Assembly (NCBI GenBank): GCA_946547205.1
Contig: CAMNPA010000043.1
Location: 1 to 8,060, forward strand
Length of the DNA: 8,060 bases
Direction: 5' to 3'
Source: an uncultured Selenomonadales bacterium
GTDB taxonomy: Bacteria > Bacillota > Negativicutes > Selenomonadales > Selenomonadaceae
Positions 1-5,251 of this stretch are shown in pieces (the first letter of the stretch is position 1; each line of letters starts with the position of its first letter). Position numbers and translations under genes: made by a program. The notes beneath the pieces were generated by a model that was not told where the DNA came from, searched no databases, and worked only from the letters and a program-made list of their open reading frames with translations.

Positions 1-64
1 ACCGGCAGGATGCAACGTCACGTTGCCGCGACGGAATCAAGCTCGCCTACGAAGATTTTTTGCG
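1..64 (+). repeat. 64-bp direct repeat, copy 1
   Basis: Bases 1-64 recur without a mismatch at 132-195, an offset of 131 bases. The copy may extend to the left of the window. Both copies read into a C-terminal coding sequence ending in GIKLAYEDFLR. After the shared part the two copies diverge at once: CAGATT follows copy 1 and GAAGGA follows copy 2. This is therefore not a simple tandem duplication of a 131-base unit. It contains the short inverted repeat GCAACGT-C-ACGTTGC at 12-26. Confidence 0.95.
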
Positions 65-86
65 CAGATTGAAGCAATGCAAATGA
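3..86 (+). pseudogene. 3' end of a GDP-L-fucose synthase-like gene (partial at left edge)
   Basis: The frame starting at base 3 runs off the left edge of the window. It reads RQDATSRCRDGIKLAYEDFL, then RRLKQCK and TGA at 84-86. The GIKLAYEDFL tail resembles the C-terminus of GDP-L-fucose synthases (NADPH-dependent epimerase/reductase, last step to GDP-fucose), where it follows a 'LGW...LRDGI' stretch. Here the residues before DGI fit that family poorly in any single frame, which suggests small indels upstream of the tail; I infer this only from memory of the family. The context supports it: the next genes supply GDP-mannose and use GDP-fucose. It could also be another short-chain epimerase. 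Only the last 27 codons are visible, so the body of the gene cannot be judged. Confidence 0.45.
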
Positions 87-130
87 TTTTGGGACGAAAC
101 GATTCTCGGGCGTCAAAACATTGCGGAACA

Positions 131-217
131 GACCGGCAGGATGCAACGTCACGTTGCCGCGACGGAATCAAGCTCGCCTACGAAGATTTTTTGCGGAAGG
201 AAAACTCATGCAGATAA
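131..217 (+). pseudogene. Second copy of the GDP-L-fucose synthase-like gene tail
   Basis: This is the repeated tail of the preceding remnant, reading DRQDATSRCRDGIKLAYEDF then LRKENSCR and TAA. It has no plausible start of its own: the open frame reaches back to an ATG at 23, but that stretch reads the first repeat copy in a different frame and looks non-coding. The stop at 215-217 overlaps the ATG at 208 of the next gene, a typical arrangement for translational coupling, so this may be the genuine end of the gene and the copy at 1-86 the extra one. Confidence 0.45.
132..195 (+). repeat. 64-bp direct repeat, copy 2
   Basis: Exact copy of 1-64. It lies directly before the ribosome binding site (GGAAGG at 196-201) and ATG (208) of the guanylyltransferase-like gene. 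The reading frame of this copy ends in a TAA at 215-217 that overlaps that ATG, so copy 2 probably sits at the original junction between the two genes. Confidence 0.95.
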
Positions 218-1417
218 TTTTATTGTCGGGCGGCAGCGGACAGAGATTGTGGCCACTGTCAAACGACGTTCGCTCAAAACATCGCGACGGCAAGTAAACA
301 GGTGCCGCTCATAAAAAAATTTCTCGGCGATGAATTCGATTTGTCGCCCGAACCTTGCAGACGAAATACTTTCCCGTCAATAGCTCTGGCGGCGGCTTAT
401 CTGCACGACGTTAAGCATGTCGACTTGAACGAAGCGATTGTAGTTTGTCCCGTCGATCCTTACGTTGACGATAATTTTTTTGCGCAATTCACCACGCTCG
501 CCGCGCAGATTGACTTGAAGCCGCTTGTACTTATGGGAGTTGAGCCGACTTATCCAAGCGAGAAGTACGGTTACATCATTCCGCGAACGTCCGAAATTGT
601 CAGCGAAGTTGTCACGTTCAAAGAGAAGCCGAATCTCGTCGACGCGAAAAAATTTATCGCTGCGGGCGCGCTGTGGAACGGCGGAATTTTTGCGTTCAAG
701 CTCGGTTACGTTCTCGACAAGGCGGAAAAAATTTTGGGCACGTCCGCGCACGACACGTTGAAAAAAATTTACGCCGACCTTCCGAACATCAGCTTTGACT
801 ATGCGGTTGTTGAGCACGAGAAAAATATTTCGGTCGTTCGATATTCCGGCGAATGGAAAGACATCGGCACATGGAACACGCTGACGGAAGTCCTTGCGTC
901 GAATTCAATCGGTCAAGTGCAATCGGACACAACCTGCGCGAATCTTCACGTGATAAACAATTCCGACGTTCCGATAATTTGCATGGGCTTACGCGACGTC
1001 GTCATTGCCGCCGGGCCCGAAGGAATTCTCGTTTCAGCCAAAGCTGCGTCCAGTTACATTAAGCCTTTCGTCGAACGACTGGACAAGCAAATTCGTTTCG
1101 CGGAAAAATCTTGGGGCAGTTTCAAGATTATTGACGTGGACAGCGAAAGTTTGACCGTCAAAGTGACTTTGAATCGCGGCAGCCGCATGAAATATCACAG
1201 CCACGAACGACGCTCGGAAGTTTGGAATTTTATCGCGGGCACAGGTCGAATTATCATTGACGACGCGGAAAAAATCGTTCATGCGGGCGACGTTGTGAAC
1301 ATTCCGATTGGCAGCAAACACACCGTCATTGCCGACGAGCCGCTGAAAATTATCGAAGTCCAAATCGGGCGCGACATCACGGCTGACGACAAAATTATTT
1401 GGCAGGAGCTGAATTAA
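208..1417 (+). pseudogene. Mannose-1-phosphate guanylyltransferase / mannose-6-phosphate isomerase-like, disrupted by an internal deletion
   Basis: The enzyme makes GDP-mannose from mannose-1-phosphate and GTP; the cupin half is the type II phosphomannose isomerase domain. The start is ATG 208, with GGAAGG 6-11 bases upstream, and reads MQIILLSGGSGQRLWPLSN, the GGxGxRLxPLS nucleotide-binding signature. This frame runs into TAA at 295-297. The family sequence resumes in another frame at about 281 (IATASKQVPLIKKF) and is then open to TAA 1415-1417. In that part one sees CPVDPYVDD, the EKP motif, WNGGIFAFK, WKDIGTWNTL, and a C-terminal cupin with HSHERRSE and GSKHTV. Between RSK and IAT about 45 residues of the usual N-terminal domain are missing, roughly 130 bases, with a change of frame. 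The product as written would be a truncated protein, or a GTG-initiated piece from 302 that lacks the nucleotide-binding loop. The next gene's ATG follows the stop directly (TAAATG). Confidence 0.8.
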
Positions 1418-1998
1418 ATGATAATCGTTTACTTAAGAGGCGGTATTGGCAACCAACTTTTTCAATACGCGGCAGGGCGTCGACTTGCTCACAAATGGAA
1501 CACGGAGCTAAAAATTGACACGACATATTTTGATGCCATAAAACTTCGTCCGTATTCTTTGGGATTGTTCAACATAAGCGCAACCATTGCCACGCCCGAA
1601 GAAATTGCTCGCGTCAAGACGGCGAACGGCATTAAGCAAGAAGAATCGCGTTTCATGCCGGAAGTTTTGGATTATCCCGATAATGTGTGGCTTTACGGCT
1701 ATTGGGCGCATGAAAAATATTTCGCGGACATTTCCGACCTTCTTCATAAAGAGCTGACGTTAAGAAATCCTATTAGCGCGACGGCCGCAAATTGGAAGAA
1801 AAAAATTCTTGCCGAACGTCACTTTATCTGATGAGCCTTTGCAAACACATCGCCATTGCAAACAGCACGTTCAGCCGGTGGAGCGCGTGGCTCAATCCGA
1901 ATCTCGACAAAAAAGTTTTCGCGCCGCAACCTTGGACGCGCAGTGGTCTTTGGAACAACGGCATTTCCGCGAGCTGGATAAAAATTCCCGTCGAATCT
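1418..1998 (+). pseudogene. Alpha-1,2-fucosyltransferase (GT11), internally deleted and frameshifted
   Basis: GT11 enzymes transfer fucose from GDP-fucose to a glycan, usually in capsule, O-antigen or exopolysaccharide synthesis. The N-terminal part (ATG 1418 to about 1820) shows GGIGNQLFQYAAGRRLA and the YGYWAHEKYF motif. The frame ends at TGA 1829-1831. The C-terminal part lies in another frame from about 1822: LYLMSLCKHIAIANSTFSRW, a good match to the conserved GT11 C-terminal motif (usually ANSTFSWWGAWL; the first W is R here). About 100 residues of the normally 290-residue enzyme are absent, including the HxRRGD motif that binds GDP-fucose, so this allele should be inactive. The second part continues in frame into a GT2 domain, so this was probably one fusion gene. 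Confidence 0.78.
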
Positions 1999-2686
1999 CC
2001 GCCGCTCCTGTCGATTATCGTTTACATTAAAAATCACGCCGACAATTTTCCGCTGATGCTGTCGAAAATTTTCAATCGGTCGTTCAAAGATTTTGAGCTG
2101 ATTCTGATTGACGACGGCTCCACTGACGGCAGCGAACGCATTTGCCGACAAGCCTCGTTGAATAAAAAAAGTCACGCTGATTGCGTCGAGTTCTGATGTT
2201 GAAAAGTCGAAGGCGTTCAACAGCGGTCTTGACTTTGCGCGCGGCGAATACGTTTTGTTTTTGAGCGGCAACGATTTGCTTTTCTCTGACACCGTGCACT
2301 TGCTCTGCAGAATGTATTCGTTGCGTGCGGCGGACGTGATTTGCTCCGTGCAACAGCTTGAAGAAAATTCTGCGGGCAACGTTACGATTGGCGGTCTTGC
2401 CGACAAAAAATTTTTTCATCGCGTCGACGAGCAATTCAAGAATTTAAACGCGCCAATGCCTTTCAAGAGCGACAACCTTTTTCAAAAGCTGATGATGATT
2501 GGCACGCGAGCTGTCAACGCATCAATCGGCACGAAATTTTTTCGCCGCGACTTCCTGATAAAAAATTCTCTGCGCTTCAACGAAAACCTCGGCTTGTATC
2601 GCCTGCCGTTCGTCGTCAACGCGCTGATGTTGTGCGATGAAATTTTGTTCATGCCGAATCCGTTTTGCACACGACTTTTGCCGTAA
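1999..2686 (+). pseudogene. GT2-family glycosyltransferase domain fused to the GT11 C-terminus, frameshifted
   Basis: The sequence from about 1999 reads PPLLSIIVYIKNHADNFPLM and then FKDFELILIDDGSTDGSERI, the classic start of a GT-A fold GT2 glycosyltransferase. The first frame stops at 2194-2196. A one-base shift at the A7 run 2164-2170 restores the family sequence: KKVTLIASSSDVEKSKAFNS, then RGEYVLFLSGNDLLF, continuing open to TAA 2684-2686. There is no start codon or ribosome binding site between the GT11 motif and this domain, so it is best read as the second half of a bifunctional transferase. At the position of the usual DxD metal-binding motif (FLDxDD) the sequence is FLSGND, so the first Asp is missing. 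The end lies 8 bases before a MITE-like remnant and looks short for the family. Acceptor and donor sugars cannot be inferred. Confidence 0.72.
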
Positions 2687-2694
2687 CTGCCATA

Positions 2695-2828
2695 TGCTGT
2701 TGAGAAAACACATTGAATGAAATTGAGACCCGGAGCCGACAGCCTCGCGTGATTGGCCGCAGCAAAGAAAAAATAGATACTATGCATGAAAAGAAATGAT
2801 GAACCAAATGCAATTTGCCAACAACCTG
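2695..2828 (-). mobile_element. Degenerate, internally deleted copy of the MITE-like element found at 5011-5209
   Basis: Read on the + strand this segment aligns with the reverse complement of 5011-5209. The shared blocks are: the left end (GTTG then AAAA), TTGAAT, AATTGAGACCCGG (13 bases identical), GCAGCAAAGAAAAA followed by TAGAT, and the right end with AATGCA then CCAACA. About 65 bases of the centre are missing, including one arm of the long hairpin. The termini are imperfect (left TGCTGTTGAGAAAA, right TTTGCCAACAACCTGCA) and no TA duplication remains on the right, so this is an older copy. It lies between the GT2 gene end and the tadA remnant. Boundaries are good to a few bases. Confidence 0.75.
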
Positions 2829-2835
2829 CAGTTCA

Positions 2836-2988
2836 TCACCGCGACCGAACGTTTGCGAAAAAATTTTTCATCAGCTCGCGGCATTCAAGCTCCATAACGC
2901 CCGCCGTCACGATTAGCCGATGATTGAGCGCGAGATTGTCCACGACGTTAAAGAGCGATTCAGCCGCACCGGCAACGTGACGTTTCAC
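2836..2988 (-). pseudogene. Duplicated 3' end of tadA
   Basis: This segment encodes the last 50 residues of a TadA-like protein, VKRHVAGAAESLFNVV through FANVRSR and TGA, directly downstream of intact tadA. Bases 2836-2971 match 2985-3120 (offset 149) with 8 mismatches in 136. The coding head (VKR) matches at offset 170, so the copy lacks 7 codons in frame (LVYGATDSKF is replaced by HVA). It overlaps the stop codon of tadA (GTGA at 2985-2988). The reading frame is intact and several changes are silent or mild (I to L, V to L, L to R). It carries no catalytic residues and has no start codon or ribosome binding site, so I call it a relic and not a gene. Confidence 0.85.
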
Positions 2989-3440
2989 CGCGACCGAACG
3001 TTTGCGAAAAAATTTTTCATCAGCTCAAGGCATTCGACTTCCATAACGCCCGCCGTCACGATGAGCCGATGATTGAGCGCGAGATTGTCCACGACGTTAA
3101 AGATTGATTCAGCCGCACCGAATTTTGAATCCGTCGCGCCGTAAACCAAACGTTTCACTCTGCACAAGACCAACGCGCCCGCACACATCGCGCAAGGTTC
3201 AACCGTGGAATAAAGCGTGCAATTCGACAGCCGACGACGCTTGAGCTTGAGACTTGCCGCCCGCAACGTCAAAATTTCCGCGTGAGCCGTCGCGTCGTTG
3301 AGCTGTTCAATCCGATTGTGGTCGCCGCAAATTAAAATGCCGTCCTCGTCAATGAGAACGGCTCCGATTGGAACTTCGCCTTCTTGATAAGCCCGCCGCG
3401 CCTGTTCAAGCGCAAGACTCATGAAATTTTTATCGCACAT
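2985..3440 (-). CDS. tadA: tRNA adenosine(34) deaminase TadA
   Basis: TadA deaminates A34 of tRNA-Arg(ACG) to inosine, which lets one tRNA read CGU, CGC and CGA; it is a cytosolic zinc enzyme that works as a dimer and is usually essential. The 151-residue product has the deaminase signature: HAEI with zinc ligand H53 and catalytic E55, and PCAMC with zinc ligands C83 and C86. Length is typical. The start is ATG 3440, because GAGGAGG lies 7 bases upstream; a TTG two codons earlier is too close to that site. The gene follows the small gene 3474-3740 by 33 bases on the same strand, so the two are probably cotranscribed. The repeated tail immediately downstream is described separately; no terminator is obvious before it. 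Confidence 0.95.
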   Translation of the reverse strand: MCDKNFMSLALEQARRAYQEGEVPIGAVLIDEDGILICGDHNRIEQLNDATAHAEILTLRAASLKLKRRRLSNCTLYSTVEPCAMCAGALVLCRVKRLVYGATDSKFGAAESIFNVVDNLALNHRLIVTAGVMEVECLELMKNFFANVRSR

Positions 3441-3473
3441 GCTCAAGCCTCCTCGGAAGTTCGCGATTTCGAT

Positions 3474-3740
3474 TTACATCATAAGCAACATGTCCAGACT
3501 CAAGCCGCTGTTGTAGAAAAGTGAATGAGTTCCGCAACTGGTCAGCTCCAGGTCGTAAGCTTCGGGAATTTCGGTTTTCTTGACGGGTTCGACTTTTTTA
3601 TTCATGACGCGGCGCAGTTCGTCGGCAAAGGTGCCGGTCTCGTCGCGGCGATTACGTCCGCTGTTAAAACGATGTTTGTTGTCGTGAGCAACGCCGTTGA
3701 CGCGTGCAACCCGTTCAATCCTTTCCACTCTGTCCAACAT
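3474..3740 (-). CDS. Small hypothetical protein (88 aa)
   Basis: I do not recognise a named function. The 88-residue product is polar and highly charged in its first half (MLDRVERIERVARVNG, then an Arg/Asn-rich stretch to about residue 33) and ends with IPEAYDLEL and GTHSLFYNSGLSL. There is no signal peptide or membrane segment. The start is ATG 3740, with AAGGAGGAG beginning 17 bases upstream; a longer frame to TTG 3818 has no good ribosome binding site and overlaps the terminator flank. The strong start signal and 33-base gap to tadA suggest a real gene in a tadA operon. The IPEAY...SLFY pattern feels like a conserved small Negativicutes family, but that is memory only. Confidence 0.72.
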   Translation of the reverse strand: MLDRVERIERVARVNGVAHDNKHRFNSGRNRRDETGTFADELRRVMNKKVEPVKKTEIPEAYDLELTSCGTHSLFYNSGLSLDMLLMM

Positions 3741-3820
3741 GATAATCTCCTCCTTGGAAAAATCTATGTCGTATCCTTCACAAAAAGTATCGTCATAAAG
3801 TTTCACCACCTTAAACAAAA

Positions 3821-3846
3821 GAACTCCACCGATTACGGCAGAGTCC
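3821..3846 (-). terminator. Rho-independent terminator downstream of mdh
   Basis: Read on the - strand, 3846 to 3821 forms an 11-bp stem (GGACTCTGCCG against CGGTGGAGTTC, three G-T wobbles) with a TAAT loop, followed by TTTTGTTT at 3820-3813. It lies 59 bases past the mdh stop codon and before the hypothetical gene, so it should end mdh transcription and separate it from the tadA operon. There is no comparable T run on the + strand side. Confidence 0.75.
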
Positions 3847-3853
3847 CTTTATT

Positions 3854-3881
3854 AGCTTTTAGCTTTGAGCTTTTAGCTTTT
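3854..3881. repeat. Tandem 7-bp repeat (AGCTTTT x4)
   Basis: Four contiguous heptamers, AGCTTTT, AGCTTTG, AGCTTTT, AGCTTTT, lie between the mdh stop codon and its terminator. On the transcribed - strand this reads as AAAAGCT units. It is in the mdh 3' untranslated region, so copy-number changes would not alter a protein. Confidence 0.95.
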
Positions 3882-3904
3882 AGGAATTGTCCTTAAAGCT
3901 TGCG

Positions 3905-4870
3905 TTACGCGAGAGCTTCTCCGAGTTTGCTGTTGACTTCACGAGCCGCCGCAACACTCTCCGCGAATTTGGCTTTTTCAGCCGCATCGAATTCGACTTC
4001 GACGATTTTTTCAACGCCGTCTTTGCCGAGGATGACGGGCACGCCGATACAAAGATCACTTTCGCCGTATTCGCCTTCGAGATAGACGCAGCAGGGAATG
4101 AGTTTCTTCGCGTCAAGAGCAATGGCTTCGACGAGAGCCGCAGCCGCCGCACCGGGAGCATACCAAGCGGAAGTTCCCAAAAGTTTCGTGCAGGTCGCGC
4201 CGCCGACTTTGGTAGCCTCAACAGCCTTTTGAATAGCCTCTTCGCTCAAAAGTTGTCTGATCGGAATGCCGCGATAAGTTGCAATGCTGACGAGCGGAAC
4301 CATCGTTTTATCAGCATGACCGCCGACGACCATACCGTCAATATCGGTAGGCGTTGCGGGATAGCCGGCTTCTTTCAATGCGAGTGCGAGATAATAACGG
4401 AAACGGGAGCTGTCCAACATGCCGCCTTGTCCGATGATACGGTTGCGCGGAAGTTTCGTGTCTTTGAGCGTGAGATAAGTCATTGCGTCCATCGGGTTGG
4501 AGACGATGATAAGAATTGCTTCGGGCGAATGTTTAAGAATTTGATCGACGACGCCTTTGACGATTTTTGCGTTGGTGCCGATAAGTTGTTCGCGTGTCAT
4601 ACCGGGCTTGCGCGGAAGTCCGGAAGTGATAACCACGACTTGCGAGCCTGCCGTCGCCGCATAGTCGGGAGCATCGAGCGGAGAAGTCACGCCGATAACG
4701 GTCGTATCGAAATTGAGCATGTGCGCCGTCTGCATGATGTCCATTGCCTTGCCTTCGGAAAGACCGGGTTTGATGTCGATAAGGACGACTTCACTTGCAA
4801 AACCTTTTTTCGCGAGAACGTCAGCCACGGTTGCGCCAACGTTGCCTGCACCAACTACAGTTACTTTCAT
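3905..4870 (-). CDS. mdh: Malate dehydrogenase (NAD-dependent, LDH-like type)
   Basis: The enzyme interconverts malate and oxaloacetate with NAD(H); in fermenting Negativicutes it serves the reductive branch to fumarate, succinate and propionate. The 321-residue product has the Rossmann motif GAGNVGA at residues 7-13, D32 at the end of the second strand (NAD preference), the mobile loop LPRKPGMTR (residues 85-93) whose R87 and R93 bind the dicarboxylate and favour malate over lactate, SNPMD (124-128), LDSSRFR with R156, and catalytic H185 in GGHAD. Length is typical of this type. The start is ATG 4870, with GAGGAGG 9-15 bases upstream. The gene appears monocistronic, with its own promoter (4911-4939) and terminator (3821-3846). 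Nothing in the frame looks damaged. Confidence 0.96.
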   Translation of the reverse strand: MKVTVVGAGNVGATVADVLAKKGFASEVVLIDIKPGLSEGKAMDIMQTAHMLNFDTTVIGVTSPLDAPDYAATAGSQVVVITSGLPRKPGMTREQLIGTNAKIVKGVVDQILKHSPEAILIIVSNPMDAMTYLTLKDTKLPRNRIIGQGGMLDSSRFRYYLALALKEAGYPATPTDIDGMVVGGHADKTMVPLVSIATYRGIPIRQLLSEEAIQKAVEATKVGGATCTKLLGTSAWYAPGAAAAALVEAIALDAKKLIPCCVYLEGEYGESDLCIGVPVILGKDGVEKIVEVEFDAAEKAKFAESVAAAREVNSKLGEALA

Positions 4871-4879
4871 TTATAAAAG

Positions 4880-4886
4880 CCTCCTC
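4880..4886 (-). promoter_or_regulatory. Ribosome binding site of mdh
   Basis: GAGGAGG on the - strand, 9 bases before ATG 4870; this fixes the start of mdh. Confidence 0.9.
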
Positions 4887-4910
4887 AATATTTCTTAAGT
4901 TCTTGCAGTC

Positions 4911-4939
4911 ATTCTAACAGCTGCGCGATTTTTTATCAA
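4911..4939 (-). promoter_or_regulatory. Sigma-70-type promoter of mdh
   Basis: On the - strand, TTGATA (4939-4934) and TAGAAT (4916-4911) are separated by exactly 17 bases, each differing from consensus at one or two positions. Transcription would start near 4904, giving a leader of about 35 bases. The -35 hexamer lies inside the repeated 3' end of the RTX gene; the same TTGATAAA occurs in the other copy (5243-5236), but there without a -10 box at the right distance. Confidence 0.75.
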
Positions 4940-5010
4940 GTGTCGACGTTATTTTTTGCCGCCGTAAGTGAGTTGCAAAGTTTTCGACGTTGAATCGGTC
5001 AGAGACGTTA

Positions 5011-5209
5011 GAGCGTGTTGGTAAAGTGCATTCGATGTGTAAAGTTTTTTTATGTTTAGGATCTACTTTTTCTTTGCTGCGCCCAAAGAAAAAGTAGCAA
5101 AAAGAAAGGGCGTCTTCCGCCACGGTGCAATCCTGCACCTAACGGCGGCGGCGCGCGTCCATGCGCGCCGGGTCTCAATTCTATTCAACGCGATTTTACC
5201 AACAAGCTC
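5011..5209. mobile_element. 199-bp MITE-like element with 15-bp TIRs and TA target duplication
   Basis: The ends are GAGCGTGTTGGTAAA (5011-5025) and TTTACCAACAAGCTC (5195-5209), inverted repeats with 14 of 15 positions matching. TA flanks both sides (5009-5010 and 5210-5211), while the uninterrupted sister sequence at 5312-5313 has a single TA, so this is a filled site next to its own empty site. TA duplication is characteristic of IS630/Tc1-mariner transposases. No transposase is encoded; it would have to be mobilised in trans. Inside are three hairpins: 14-bp arms at 5063-5076/5084-5097, 6-bp arms at 5124-5129/5134-5139, and 8-bp arms at 5149-5156/5163-5170. An open frame of 72 codons from 5052 crosses it but runs out into the duplicated tail and looks spurious. 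A second, degenerate copy lies at 2695-2828. Confidence 0.88.
5063..5097. repeat. Perfect 14-bp inverted repeat inside the MITE-like element
   Basis: CTACTTTTTCTTTG and its exact reverse complement are separated by 7 bases (CTGCGCC). As RNA on either strand this forms a long stem. The degenerate copy at 2695-2828 keeps only one arm. Confidence 0.95.
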
Positions 5210-5251
5210 TAGCGAAGTCGTGAGATTCGAACGATTTATCAAGTGTCAAAG

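Larger units (their letters stand above)
4932..5227 (-). pseudogene. Duplicated 3' end of the RTX gene, interrupted by the MITE-like element
   Basis: Bases 4932-5010 match 5235-5313 (offset 303) with two mismatches, both beyond the stop codon, and 5212-5227 match 5314-5329 exactly. The copy repeats about the last 25 codons of the RTX gene, ending TLQLTYGGKK and TAA (4951-4949), plus some downstream bases. The 199-bp element at 5011-5209 and one extra TA separate the two parts. The coding part is identical between copies, so the duplication is recent. There is no start, and the piece is not in frame with the RTX gene, so it is a relic. Confidence 0.92.

Noticed and set aside
1..195. CRISPR array
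   Set aside because: Only two copies, 64 bases long, with coding content and one 67-base spacer; this is a duplicated gene tail.
302..1417. GTG 302 as the true start of a 371-residue guanylyltransferase
   Set aside because: The family's N-terminal MQIILLSGGSG motif with its own ribosome binding site lies at 208 in another frame, and no ribosome binding site precedes 302. The GTG is an internal codon (KQVPL).
1819..2406. 195-codon - strand frame opposite the GT11-GT2 genes
   Set aside because: Antisense shadow; the + strand frames carry the recognisable glycosyltransferase motifs.
12..2984. AACGTCACGTTGCCG shared by 13-27, 144-158 and (reverse strand) 2970-2984 as a recombination site
   Set aside because: The 15-base match lies at two rearranged places, which is suggestive, but at 2970-2984 it is explained by the tadA fragment (RHVAG codons), and the motif is partly palindromic and built from common codons here.
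3887..4876. 329-codon open frame on the + strand
   Set aside because: It is the antisense shadow of mdh, whose - strand product has every family motif, a ribosome binding site and a promoter.
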